Shown here in pieces: positions 22,951 through 34,980 of a stretch of 64,000 bases of DNA. The position numbers and the translations under genes were made by a program. Each line of letters begins with the position of its first letter. Position 1 is the stretch's first letter. The stretch lies in contig OU342630.1 of assembly GCA_910589415.1 (NCBI GenBank), forward strand, positions 50,810,012 through 50,874,011, written 5' to 3'. The notes under the pieces are model-generated. The model saw nothing but the letters and a program-made list of their open reading frames with translations, ran no database searches and was not told the DNA's origin. This DNA comes from Malachius bipustulatus (Eukaryota > Arthropoda > Insecta > Coleoptera > Melyridae).

Positions 22951-23709
22951 CCGGGATTTACGGATACCTACATCTTTTATTACCTTTTTTTTATTATGTT
23001 TTGCTTTATTTACGATTAGTGTCGTTTCTTTAAACTTAGGATTTTCTATTATACTTATTTTTCTTTTCCTCTTAATTTTTTGTTAGATGAGATTACTTAT
23101 AGTTATTTTATTGCTTATCTCATTTTGTTTAAGTTGTGCTTAAAGAACTCAGGGAAAACAATAAAATAAAAATAATTAATACAAAATATTAAGTATCCTT
23201 ATATAGACACCAAAATGGACACTCTGGGCAGGTTAAATTTAACAAGGTGATGGCGCTTTTACATAATTTGAAATAATCATAAAATGTTAAATTGTTATGA
23301 AATTCAATACATTTTTCTTCTCTACTATAAATACGAATACTACACAACGCTTTAGTATTATACATATGTGTGTCAGTTTTTCAGTCATCATTTCAATTTG
23401 CGGAACAATTAGTACTTATATTTATCCACAGCTGACCTTTTGATTAAAATACCAATGATCAAATTACACAAATTCGCCAATTATTGTCAATGTTACAGTT
23501 TTGCGGTGGATCTCCATAATAATGAGATCAACAATAATTCAGTAGGTACCTACCTTGATATGCAAATAAAGCGTACGCAGAATAATATAGAGTAAGCCAA
23601 ATGTACTTACCTACCAATTACATGCATAGATGTGAAAATAAAGTGGTGCGGCTCGGTAATATTGTAATGATTGTGCAATTTTGAAAATTAATGATTATTG
23701 CAATATTTC
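22951..23709 (+). promoter_or_regulatory. 5' flank of the ERMP1-like gene with initiator-like sites
   Basis: No coding region. TCAGTTTT (23373) and TCAGTCATC (23381) match the arthropod initiator consensus about 330 bp before the start codon, with no clear TATA box at the right distance. Weak support. Confidence 0.3.
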
Positions 23710-26700
23710 ATGATGTTTTTAAAGTACCTGATTTTCGGAACTGGCCTGTTTTTCGTTTTAATGGGAGTTTATAGTTTTGTTTATTTCATCGACGGTCTTC
23801 TACCGACACCCATAGGAATCATGGATGAGGTAACACATGCAATATTTAAATGATTTATAATAATATGACAATAATAATTATTGTATTGGGCTGGTTTGTA
23901 ATTTTTTAATTGAAAGTAAATTCGTTAAGTTAATTTTAATGGGCATATTATAAACAAATTTGCAATTCGTTCTTAGTTTATTACTAATTTTTAACTTTTG
24001 CTTTATTTTTTATTGTATTAACGTAGGTATACCTACTCAAAAAGAATATTAATTTGTTATCTAATAAGTAGATATTTACTAAGGGCAGGTGCGGCAAGGT
24101 ATAAAAACCTATTCCTTATTTTGTATTTATTATTTTTACCTAATCATATAATGTAGTAGGTACTTGAAAAATGTAGAAAAATGCGTATATCTATTTAAAA
24201 ATCCATAAATAAATTTTTATCCGCGCATAATGCCAAGTTCATTAAAAGTATTTTCTAAATGGTGTCATTTCCTGTTACCTTGATGTCCATAATAAATCGA
24301 CGGTATCCTGACAGAAGGACGTATCAACCAAAACATGAATTTCCAGCAGGATCTGCACAAAAAACAACCTTTTGCAGATATTGGTTATTATTATTATTAG
24401 TGTGTCAAATTAATCATACGTCCAAAAAATGTTTACATGGAGCCGTTATAACGTTACAAAATTATGATTCTGGTTATCATCATGCAAAATTATCTCATAA
24501 ACCCAAAAATTACAATTTTTGTAAATACGCAGATCCGTTTTTAGACATTTTGTGCCATTGGACTAATAAAAATAATGCATCTTTATGAGAAAATCTTAGA
24601 ATTCTTAGAGGAAACTTTTGCTATCTATAGTTTCGATTTTCTCTCTCTATGTTTTTTGGGTCGCTGAACACGAATTTGAAGTTTGCGGGCAAACATTTTG
24701 TCTTTGTGGCACTTTTTGTCCGAATTTTGGTACTTTATGTATTGTTGGTACTTTCAAAACTTTGGTGGGGGTTTTGGTGAGAGTTTTCGCAAACTTCAAT
24801 TTCTCTTAGTTGTAAGATGCCGAAGTCGTATAACACTCACTCATTGCGTAAAGAAACATTGTGTGTTCTTTCATAATGTTGTTTTGTACAGCATGCTCAT
24901 AGGAGAGGGGTGGTTGAAGGGACTTTTAACGTCGTTCCTTTTTCCCGGCTTCAGGAAGAAAACTTTTTCTCGTTCCTGAAAGATCCGTGACGTTGACCAA
25001 CAGATCGATGTCTTCTCCAACCAAGTGCATGTCAACCAAGCACGAAAACTGTAAATTTCAATAGATAATATGTTTTTTATGGCGCAATCAAGGGGCGAAA
25101 CGGTTATGCAGTCTTCTAAAAAACTCGTTTTTCATGGTAACTGTGGGAAATTTTGTATAGACACACACCCTATTCAACTTTGTGTAGAAACGGCTTGCCG
25201 AAAAAAAAACGCTTCTTTTCAGAGGTATAGGTCAAAAACTAAAAAAATTCCAAAATGCCAAAATATGGGCCGAAAAGTGACAAAAAAAATAAAGTTCCGG
25301 GCCAAATTTTTGCCAGCAAACTTCAAATTTAAAAAAACTTTCTCTGAACCTCCATTTTTTTTCCTAATATGCCTAGCCCCTAGCCTAGAGCTATAAATAT
25401 TTTAATATCTTCCCCAATTTAGGTAAAATTTGCAAAAAAAAATGTCCAAGATCTCTCTCCGAGAAAATTCTAAAAACGTATCTTCCAATAAAATTGCAGG
25501 TCAAAAATTATTCTTTTCGCCAATTGACGCTACTTGACAATCGAAAAGAATACTTTTACTGCCTAGGCAGCAAGTGATTTTTTGGAATTATACTGTCTCA
25601 AATTTTCTTTGTCAAGGTTATTTCAAAACAGAAACAAATTACAGTCTTTTTCTTTTGGTTTTCGTCTTTTGTCAATTATTGCTTTTTCTGATTTGTCAAA
25701 TGCTTTTCCCATTTATCAAACGTCAGTGCGTGATTTTTCAATTGAAATTCCTCTTTTGTCAAATGAGATTCCTTTTTCATCAAATGCTTTTCCAATATTA
25801 TGATACTGTCACTGCAAGTAAGTGGGAAAAGCAATTGACATAAAGTGAAACTGATTGATAAATCAATGACTATAATCATTAATATAGATAGAAAAATAAG
25901 AAACTCATTTAACAAATGAAAAGCAATTGACAAAAGAGGAAAACCAAAAGCAAAAGACTGTAATTAAATTTGGGAAATTTCAAATATGCGGCTGCACCCT
26001 CAATACAACATTTACTTTTTTCAACCGTCAATAAGTAACCATCCCCTACTTGGGTTTTTCAAATTACACCCCTTTTTTTTTCTCTCAGCAGGATTACTGA
26101 CTTCGTTCTGAATTTAGCTTATCAAAAACAATAAACAATCTTAAAAACCGTTTTTTTTTTGTCCTTTTTTGCCAAGGAGCAAAAAGAACGCACCTTGAGG
26201 TCGTTTCAAAATTAAATTATGCTCTCGTCAAAGTTTTATTTCCGTGGTTGACGACAATAAAGCGGAACTATGCGTAACGAATAATAACAATAGCCAAGTC
26301 AAAATGGCCAAAGTTTAGAATGCTAAGATTTTCGAAAATCGCATTTCAATGTATTCAGAACGAAAAAATTCATTGAAAAAACAAGTAGGGGATGGTTACT
26401 TGGAAGTTGAAAGGCTTATAAAGTTGTATTGAGGCTGCACATAAGCCTTAGGGGTATATTTGAAATTTCCCAACTACATACCTATAATAGGATTATGCAA
26501 TTTCCTGAACAGAGGGTAATTTCATTTTGAAACGTCCTCAAGGTATGATGTTTTTTTCTTTTCGCAAAAGTGGACAAAAACCCCTTTGTGACTGATTTTT
26601 AAGATAGTTTTTGATCAGCTGAATTTGCATAAATTAAAAAAAAAAAAAACCTTTCAAGCAAAAAGAAACTAGAGGTGTAAAAAACAAGTAGTGGAAGACT

Positions 26701-29700
26701 ATTTGGGGGTTGTTTGGCGGTTGAAAAGCGTAAAAGTTGTATTAATTGAGGGTGTAGCCGTAAATACCTATCTCTTGATAAAGAAAATTTGGGACACCCT
26801 GTATACTTCCCAGCAAACATTCTGTGACATGTTGCATGCTATGCATATCGCCTCTGAGTGCGAAAAGGATGTCTCTTGTCTACGTGCATCTGATATGTCT
26901 GACACATCCTCTTGAGACATAATTGGCGTTGTAACAGTCTGATGTGTCTGACACATCCTCTTGAGACATATTTAGCGTTGTAACAGTAGCACCAGTACAA
27001 CACATCTCGGCGATGTCTCCCGCACACTATAACGAGGCATACCTTTGTCCTTTGTGTTTTATGTGGTAACTGGCCTCAGCTCAGACTCACACTCACAACT
27101 CACAGCCAGTGTCGTTTATGTCTCTGTGTCAGTGTTCCAAGTTTGAGAGTTCCTGAATTCTAATCAGCTAAATTTTATCCAAGTTTCATATCATCTTGTC
27201 TTTTGAACACTTTAGGTATCCACGTACCTACTGAATATAACCGATCAAATATCAGAATAACACCATCTAAAAGTGATTTGTGTATTAATTCGCGCATGTT
27301 TTCACTAAGTGACTGTTACAGTGCTAGCTGTGTTATTATTTTTTTCTTCAATAGCAAGTATAAAGACAGAAGATATCTTAATTTTCCTCTTCCCGTCTGT
27401 TAAGGTAAGTTGTTATATCTGTAATTTTATTGAGGGACTTTTACTTAAGACAATTTATTTACAGGGTAAATATACATGGTCAATAACTAACCGCCCCAAA
27501 TACTACCTACCTGTGTAGGTACCTACGATTTGGTTTTATTGAATTTTTGAAGATGATTTGCTGTGCAGTGTTCTTGGCTGATACAAAGAAATAACACTAA
27601 CTGTGTAATAGTACCACATTGATTGGCACAGATATAAAAGGTAATTGAACAATCTGTCTCCATTTTTGAGTTTTCAAAATTTGCATTTTTAAAGAAATTA
27701 CATATTTGCAAATGATTTTTTCAAATTTATGTAGTTAAGTTCTAGAGATAAAATTTGAAAATTTTGTGAGATTTCCAGGTTGAAAAACTGTTTTTTTTAT
27801 TTATTATTTATTCACGTTTCCTACATTAAACAAATTGGTTTGAGTAGCCTAAACGGTGCTTCGCTTCACAAAAAAAAAAAAAAAAATAGAAAATAGTAGG
27901 TAGGTTATATGAAGGATCGTCGTAATGTATAAAATTTAAACTATTTTTTAACTCTAAAAAAGCAAATTGAATTAAGTGTTGGTTTTTAATTTAATTAATC
28001 GTCGTTCAATATAATAATTAATTTTTCACATATTGTGTACCTAGCTCTATAAATATTTTTTAACTAGAATAGAATTATCAAAAACAAATATAGGGTGTTC
28101 TTAAGTAAAAACTTCAGCTTTGATAGAAAATTTTTAATTGTGTAGTAAATCCAAAATGGTTTTAAATTGTAGGTATTACGACCCTGATGTATATTTGCAG
28201 GAATAAACTTTTTTTAGGAAAATTCACTCGGTGCAGGTTACCTCTAAGTATCAAATATGAAGAAATTGTTCTTTACTGATTATAAGTATTAATAATTGTC
28301 TGTACTCTCGTTTTTTTTTTTCGTAGAACATTGTTTCATTGAGTGTTTTTGTATTTTGGGTGCGTGTATTCTTTAAGTTGATTTTTTTCTTCTAAATTTA
28401 TCTGTGGTTAGGTTCTTGGATAAAAATATTATTTTTCCAAAAGATTTTTATAAAAATTTGAGACGTTTCGGGGCCGATTATTGGTCCCTTGTTCACTCAT
28501 AAAATGTATAAAAATGTAAAAAACTTAAAAATAATACTTTAAAAAAGTATAATCAATACAATAAAATTGATCGTAAAATACCGTTTATAAAATTTTTTAT
28601 AAAAATCTTTTGAAAAAATTATATTTTTATTGAAGAGCTTTGGACCCAAATAAATTAGAAAACAAAAATTCAACATAAAAAGAAGGTTCAATAAAAATTA
28701 TCAAATGTTTTCTGATTCCAACTTTGTACAGAAACGTACTTACTTAATGTAATTTTTTAATGCCAAGTAAAGGTTCATGCATTTGTTGAACCATATCTTT
28801 CAGTTCTGTACCAAGTTGCAACCAATATGTCTATTCAATCTAAAAAAAAAATTTGATTGTCCTGAATTAGTAACCTTTTGTTTCAGATATAATTTTAATC
28901 AATGAAACATCTTTTCAACGAAAACCAATCCCTATGAAGTTGCGTATTATTGTGGTGAATGACTGCATCACTCAAAGAAAGCTTATTCAAGCAAGAAGAA
29001 TGATCTAAATATATTAGTAATTATTTTTGTGCTGCTTTTCTACAATTTGAGTTTTTTTATACCTTCTATTTTAATTTTTAATTATGTTTTATACCTGCTA
29101 TTTTAAGTTTGAATTCTCTGAATTTCGAATTTTTAAAATTATTTTATAAGCTTTTATTTTTTATTTTTGTTTATACTTAGATTACAATTTTTCAATATTT
29201 CTGTAATATTTAAGTGGATGCTTTTTTATGCGCTTTTAAGTTTCTATTTTTTCCGGTTGGATTTTTTAAAAATATGTGATAAATTATTTTTTTTTTACTT
29301 TAGATAGTTTTTGTAAATGTTTTTATGTTTAATAATTCATATTATTATGTTAGAAGTGTTTTCCATTTTTCAATAAATTATATTATTTTTATTATGTTTT
29401 GTGTGCATTAATAATTTATTATACAGTGTGTTCCCGAATAGGTAGAAAGGCTCTTATAAAAGGTAAAAAGTTCTCGATTTGAATTTTTATTTTTTGGCGT
29501 TCAGCTCTGCTTGGTGAAAGACTTTTTTTATACTTTTTATTTTTTTATTATTGTCTTAGATTAGATTTTTTATTATTGTCTAAGATACCTAACTAATTTC
29601 ATTGTGAAAAAAAAGTAAGTATGTCTTGGAAATTTTGAAAAACTTTTCTAGTTTTCTGTGAATTAAAAAAGTGTCGTTTATTGGCAAATACGACAAAAAG

Positions 29701-32700
29701 TTATTTAAAAAGTTGTTTAGAATCAATTTAAGGTCTTTATACCTACCACAATTTAAGGCTAAATATGATTTTTCATTTATTTTATGTTGATTTTACAAAT
29801 AGGTAGGTAGGTACATAAATTAATTTTTTTAACAAAAATATGAAATTTGGTATAAAGACCTAAATGTTGATTCTTAACAACTTTTTTGAATAACTTTTTA
29901 TTGCATTTACATGAAAGAGACAGTTTACTCCACTGAAAAATAGATGTTTTTTTAACTTCCAATCCATGATTATTTTTCAAAGCTAAAATAATAATGTTAG
30001 AAATAAGTCATCTTTAACCAAGCAAAAAATTAAAATTCAAAATGGAAATTATTTATCTCTTATAAGAGTCGTTTCATTTATCTGCGGGGACAAACTCTAT
30101 TCCTACCTAGGATATATCCCGGAAAAAACCCTGAAGAATACGTATGTCTATGTGAGGTGTGTACATTGCGTGCTAGACATATGTATCAGTAATGTGCTCA
30201 ACATATTTCATCTGTGCTGTGTCAGACATGTGTCTATAGTGTGTGCTTGTTGCTGACATTTAATGTGTCTAGGAGACATGTTTGACATGTGTATCAGTAA
30301 TGTGCTCAAGAAGTTTATGGGTGGCGTGTCAGATACGTGTCTCTAATGCTAGCAGGTTGCTGACATTACTCGTACTTGAGCACCTCCCATGAACATCGTG
30401 AGCACTTTAATGCGGATGTAACATGCTACCACTGCTATGTGTATGCTACGTGCTTAGCATGTCCTGGTGTTTGCTGGGTTAATTTGCCATGTGATCGAGG
30501 GTACGCGAAAAAGTTATGTAGAAATTCATAATCGGTAGAAAATGCACTTTAAATGTCTTGGCTGGCTAAAAAAATGTCTTTACCGCTCTTTAGCGATTCT
30601 TGTAAAACTGACAATTGTCCTGAGGATGGGTTAGCACCCGAAACCGGTCGAAGATACTTGTTTGGACCTTTTGGATAATTATATACATTGACCTACTGGA
30701 AAAAACCAAAAGGAAAATGCATGCAACGAACCATACCAGCCGTGAACAATCGTTCTTTTACGCACCAAGTTTGGTAACCGTGTTATTAACCGTTTTGGAA
30801 ACGTTCTCTTTGCCCAACACCGATTTGACGCCATTTGACTGTTCTTATGCTGAAATGTTAAGATGGTGGTTTACTCGCAATCATCCGCAAACGATTCAGA
30901 CCCTCATTATAAGGAAAACACCCATCCGGGGTATTCATGAAATAGTGTGCTGACTGTCGTCTAGGGTAACAGTCTTATAGAATTGTATGGTGCAATTTCA
31001 AGCGAGATAGTTTTTGATCGAGACTGACTAAAACACAATCATTTCAATTTCCAGGTCGACCACCAAGACCGCTTCATAAGCGAACGAGCCTTTCATTACC
31101 TAGAAAATCTAACCAGCATAGGACCTCGTCCATACACTTCCTTCCAGAATCAAAAGATCGCCGCGGGGTACATCGAAGAGGTAGTAAATAGGACCATCTA
31201 TTACGCGCATCCAGCGCAAAGTTTTTCTCTGTCATATCAAAAATCCTACGAGGCTAACAATATAATCGTCAAGCAGTACGGCAGGCACCACTTCGACAAG
31301 GAAAGCGTGCTCATTAGTGCGCATTACGACACTGTATACGCTAGTCCAGGTATGAATTACTAACAATTAACTAGTAACAATTAAAAAATGATCACTTAAT
31401 TTATTGTCACAGGTGCCGGAGACAACGCAGCAGGTGTAGCAGCCCTTTTGGAGATCCTCCACAAGATGTCCCAGCAAGCATTCCAACCCGAACACAGCAT
31501 CATTTATTTACTGAATGGAGTCCAAGAAACGGAGTTCATTGGCTCGAGACTCTTCCTGGAATACCATAAATGGGGCAAGCAATGCCGAGCCGTCGTCAAC
31601 CTGGACAGCTACGGCGCCGGAGGAAGAAGCGCTTTGCTTAGAGCGGGACCTAATCAAGGCTGGCTTCTTTCGTACTACGCCTTGGTACCGAGACCTTATG
31701 CCTCGGTGATCTTCGAGGAGATGTTCGACAGTCTCTTCGTGGATAGTACCAGCGATTACACTGTGTATACGGAAATCGGGAAGCTTGTAGGTGAGCGAGA
31801 TGAGACCTAAATCGTGAATACCTTTTTGCTTCATGTCATATTATTGTTGATATTTTCAGGGTATGATCTAGCGTTCCTGAAAAATGGTTTCGTGTACCAT
31901 ACGTTGTATGACGACCTTTCCCATGTTTCGGAGAGCTCGCTTCAACATCTAGGAGATAATGCTCTCTCGCTAGTAAGAAGTCTTTCTGAAGATTACGAAC
32001 TGGATCGCCTGGACTGGAGTGAAGAGAGTGCTCAAGTTTTCTATGACATATTTGGCCTTTTTCTGATTTTCTACAGTACGAGAGTAGCCATGATCGTCAA
32101 CATATCTCTTGGCACGTTGTCTGTTATATTGCTTTGTGTCAGCATAAAAGTGTTGGACATTGGTAAGTACCTAATCAGTTTGGTACAAGTCACGAGAGAT
32201 CGGTTAAATTTTACTGTTCTACTTATATGGGATCAGTCTTCTGGTTTTGGGTCCTGAAGGCTTAGCGGTTACTTTGCCCAAAACCACCACTTAAGTGGCC
32301 TTGACCTCTACCATGGAGATAGCGACATGTACTGCGGCTCATATCCCATATAATGCCCCATTGGGCTCACCATTTGCGCAGGTGATTTTAAACTGGTTTT
32401 TAAAAAGTTCTCCAGTTGACCTTTAGCCAAACTTTGATCAACCTCCTGTATTCTTTCCTCGCAGTTTCACAAATGTTAATAACATACTTCGTTCTTGCCT
32501 ATCAGCAAAATTCGCCACCCTTTCATGCTCTCATTGAAATAACAAAATGGGTAAGCATAGCAAGCAAAGCATTACCCTTGAGACAATTCATCTAGTACGA
32601 AAGCTCTTTTATTTCTTCTTATGACGCCTTCTCTGAACGAAGATTGGCGATTCAACTCATTTGGTTGTCTTGTTACTACGATCTTTTTCTTGATGGCGAC

Positions 32701-34980
32701 TTGAAGTACTCATTTCCTACCGTTTTCTTCCGCTCATTTCAGTTCAGAAGAGCAAGTTAAGTGAACCAAGTTGTTTTCATAAATATGTATTTTATCTACC
32801 GCCTCTTGACTCTGGGGCCAAAAGATATTTTTTAGTTTGACGACATCGTTGGGTGAACTCCCGTAACGGATTCGAGATAAGTTTCTGCTTCTGCATCTTC
32901 TATTTCCTATATCCTTTGCCATCCTAAGGTAACCATTTTTCAGTCACACCACGTTTATCGAACTTGCCTTCGTGGTTTTCTTCCCTGAGCCTCAGATGAC
33001 CTCGTTATTTAAGGCTTTACCCAAAACCGAGCCTCCAGTTCTTGGATGATATTGGATCGATTATCTTACAGTAGCAAAAACGTTTTCTTGGTACTTCTAT
33101 GATTTCTTCTTATGACTGACGGTAAACAGAGCTTCCTAGTGAGAATGAAAACAGACAATGCAGTTCTAAAACGGGTATTCTTAATCAAATGTTGATTAAG
33201 AGGTAGAATGCGACAAAGTTTAAGTGATTTCTCGTTACTCAAGGAGGTTATGGAAAAAATGATAATTTTCTTTCTGCCTTAAGTTAAGTGTATTGTCGAC
33301 GTAATGCTAAATAGTAACTTTTCAGGTTCTCTAGGAAAAATAAGCAAATGCATCGGATTGACAGCAGGTCTCCCTTTACTGAGCTGGATTTGCTCAATGG
33401 CTTTAGCATTAATCTTCAGTTTCCTTCTTCCTTTACTGTATGACCCGTTTTCTCTAAATTGGGCTCTAAGATATTTCTTAATAACACTTTTCTACATCAT
33501 ACCGACTCTTACCATATCAATTTCTTCAACCACGTTGCTCAAACATGCGGTAAGTGTTTCATTTTATTTTTATTTGGGGTTTTATAATAATAATTATAAA
33601 TTTTTTAGAACGTTTCCAGACATATTTACGTCCAGCTTCAGTTGCATATGGTCAGAGTTATATGGACATTTTTCCTATTCCTGGGAACAGGTCTAAATGT
33701 ACGATCTGTGTACGTTTTCCTGGCACCAATTTTATTTCATTTGGTTATATTTACAATTATTTATTCATTGAAATTGAAAGATTCAGGTACGTACCTAATA
33801 CAAGGTGTCCAGGTATAAGTGTAAGAGCTACACGTGGCGACCTTCCTTGGACTATTTTGAGTAAAAAATCTTAATACAATAATGCTCTAAACGTCTTCAC
33901 GGTGTCACAGGAGGTCATCAAAGTTAGAAATTCTGGGTCACAAATATGCATATTATTAAACTTCTATTTCCTTTTGCAGTTACGGTTAACATTTTCAAAG
34001 ACTTTTGCAAAGTCTTATTTCATTTAATTTTCGTAACAGTGCAATTATTAACTTTTTTAACATTTCTAAAAAAAAAAAATTAGGAAATGTTAAAAAAGTT
34101 GATAATTGCACTGTTACGAAAATTAAATGAAATAAGACTTTGCAAAAGTCTTTAAAAATGTTAACCGTAACTGCAAAAGGAAACAGAAGTTCAATAATAT
34201 GCATATTTGTGACCCAGAATTTCTAACTTTGATGACCTCCTGTGGCACCGTGAAGACGTTTAGAGCATTATTGTATTAAAATTTTTTACTCAAAATAGTC
34301 CAAGGAAGGTCGCCACGTGTAGCTCTTACACTCATACCTGGACACCTTGTATATTGAGCTTATTAAGTGACAATAAAGTTCTCTGAACGACACAACCACA
34401 TATATTCTGGTGAAGAGGTTTCGCTGTAATTTCAACTCATCAGTCTGCCGAGTCCCAAATCAACCAAGAACACACAAGGAGAAATTTATTATTTTTGTGC
34501 TGTTCAGGGAACTTAAAGTCCTCTTTGTAATATCATTCGTGGACATTTTTAAATAAAGCAAAAAACTTTTATTGCAGCAAAATGTTGGGTCACCATCTAC
34601 AGCATCGGCATGCTTGTCCCAACAATGATACAAATGAATCAAGCAATAATGCTTTTAGCATTTTTCATCCCCTACTCAGAAAGGATTGATAACGATTTAA
34701 TCCTCAGTGTTTTAGTTGTAACGATTACTATGGTGATTACATCATACGTTGTAAGTATTTTTGCTTTCTCGTTATAACGAATATGATAATAATTATTGAG
34801 AAAAAATTTTAGGTGCCGCTTGTTGGATTGATATCAACCGGAAATGTAGCCATATTGTCTAGGTTAAATTATAGATACGGTCGCCCAGATATCCAAAGAA
34901 GTGACGCTGAAATTATTCGAAAATTGAACGTAAATAATAGTGATAGTGATACTAAGTTAAATGAACATTTAGATATGTAA
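23710..34980 (+). CDS. ERMP1: ER metallopeptidase 1-like protein (M28 family) with Glu-to-Gln catalytic change
   Basis: Eight exons (23710-23829, 31055-31349, 31413-31790, 31860-32162, 33326-33549, 33609-33786, 34578-34750, 34813-34980) give 1,839 nt and 612 residues, all with GT-AG borders and matching phases. Exon 1 encodes an N-terminal membrane anchor (LIFGTGLFFVLMGVYSFVYF). Exons 2-4 encode the luminal M28 peptidase, with zinc ligands His130 (HYDTV), Asp142 (AGDN), Glu177, Asp203 (NLD) and His278 (YHT). The general-base Glu of the family NGAEE motif is Gln176 here (NGVQE), so hydrolysis is probably lost. Exons 4-8 encode several membrane spans, including QLHMVRVIWTFFLF. Full-length ERMP1 has about 850-900 residues; the C-terminal luminal domain is missing and the protein ends in a short acidic tail. 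Intron 1 (7.2 kb) is full of mobile DNA. Either a diverged paralogue or a pseudoenzyme; the intact frame argues for expression. Confidence 0.9.
24200..25630. other. Intron 1 of ERMP1-like gene, first part, no feature
   Basis: AT-rich intron sequence. Open frames of 60-110 codons (starting 24259, 24683, 25070) lack motifs, codon bias and splice support, and I do not call them. Confidence 0.5.
25642..25960. mobile_element. TA-flanked MITE (CAGTCTTTTTC family), copy 2
   Basis: A 319-bp relative of 16644-16990 with CAGTCTTTTTCTTTTGG at the left end and its near-complement before GACTG at the right, flanked by TA (25640-25641 and 25961-25962). The ends match better than in copy 1. It lies in ERMP1 intron 1. 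Confidence 0.8.
25975..26770. repeat. Nested inverted repeat in ERMP1 intron 1
   Basis: The left arm (25975-26225, with CCATCCCCTACTTG, CACCTTGAGGTCGTTTC) returns inverted at 26515-26765. An inner partial inverted copy sits at 26381-26471 (CAAGTAGGGGATGG). Non-coding foldback DNA. Confidence 0.7.
26889..26986 (+). repeat. Two tandem 49-bp units
   Basis: TCTGATATGTCTGACACATC continuing to GCGTTGTAACAG is followed at once by a second copy with few changes. Each unit holds TGTCTGACACAT-type inverted words, part of the left subterminal region of the 26809-30478 element. Confidence 0.8.
28458..28500 (-). ncRNA. Degenerate hammerhead-ribozyme-like motif
   Basis: On the - strand, GUGAACA (for CUGANGA) is followed by a stem II, GGGACC with GGCCCC around a short loop, then GAAACGUC, the expected core plus a short stem III and cleavage base C. 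Two core bases are altered and stem I is weak, so this is at best a fossil. It resembles the better motifs at 30613 and 35923. Confidence 0.35.
30177..30369 (+). repeat. Two tandem ~106-bp units in the right subterminal region
   Basis: ATGTATCAGTAATGTGCTCAA with its following block ending TTGCTGACATT occurs at about 30181-30267 and, altered, at 30287-30369. They form the right subterminal region of the 26809-30478 element. Confidence 0.7.
30613..30656 (+). ncRNA. Hammerhead-ribozyme-like motif, complete core
   Basis: CUGAGGA (30620-30626; fits CUGANGA) is followed by one U, a 4-bp stem II (GGGU 30628-30631 with ACCC 30636-30639), GAAA (30640-30643), a self-complementary ACCGGU and C at the predicted cleavage base (30649). 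Stem I is imperfect. The tiny stem III is the layout described for hammerheads of Penelope-like retroelements, which act as dimers. Activity is inferred only. Confidence 0.5.
30657..31054. other. End of ERMP1 intron 1, no further feature
   Basis: A 78-codon open frame at 30717-30953 has no motifs. The 3' splice site TTTCCAG lies at 31048-31054, just before exon 2. Confidence 0.5.
32163..33325 (+). other. Intron 4 of the ERMP1-like gene
   Basis: This 1.16 kb intron starts GTAAGTAC and ends TTTTCAG. It holds no recognisable element or exon. The small frame at 32734-32922 (-) looks like chance. Confidence 0.6.
33799..34351. repeat. Near-perfect 553-bp palindrome (foldback MITE) in ERMP1 intron 6
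   Basis: The sequence from TACAAGGTGTCCAGGTATAA to an AT-rich centre near 34075 returns almost base for base as its reverse complement, ending CACCTTGTA at 34351. Arms are about 262 bp with only a handful of differences and nearly no spacer. It starts 12 bp after the exon 6 donor (33787). The transcript can fold into a very long hairpin. Confidence 0.9.

Larger units (their letters stand above)
26809..30478. mobile_element. Unclassified 3.67 kb element with CCCAGCAAACA ends and subterminal repeats
   Basis: The 11-bp ends are inverted and perfect (26809-26819 and 30468-30478). Both subterminal regions are crowded with GACACAT/ATGTGTC-type words: 26820-27020 on the left and 30130-30470 on the right. 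Clustered subterminal words next to inverted ends are a sign of transposase-binding sites. The interior has no transposase that I can recognise. A target duplication is not clear (flanks ACTT and TTAA), so the superfamily is open. The element lies wholly inside ERMP1 intron 1. Confidence 0.6.

Noticed and set aside
24259..25396. Frames of 98-109 codons in ERMP1 intron 1
   Set aside because: No known motifs and low-complexity Lys/Phe-rich composition; intronic on the coding strand.
31508..31834. 108-codon - strand frame
   Set aside because: Antisense to ERMP1 exon 3.
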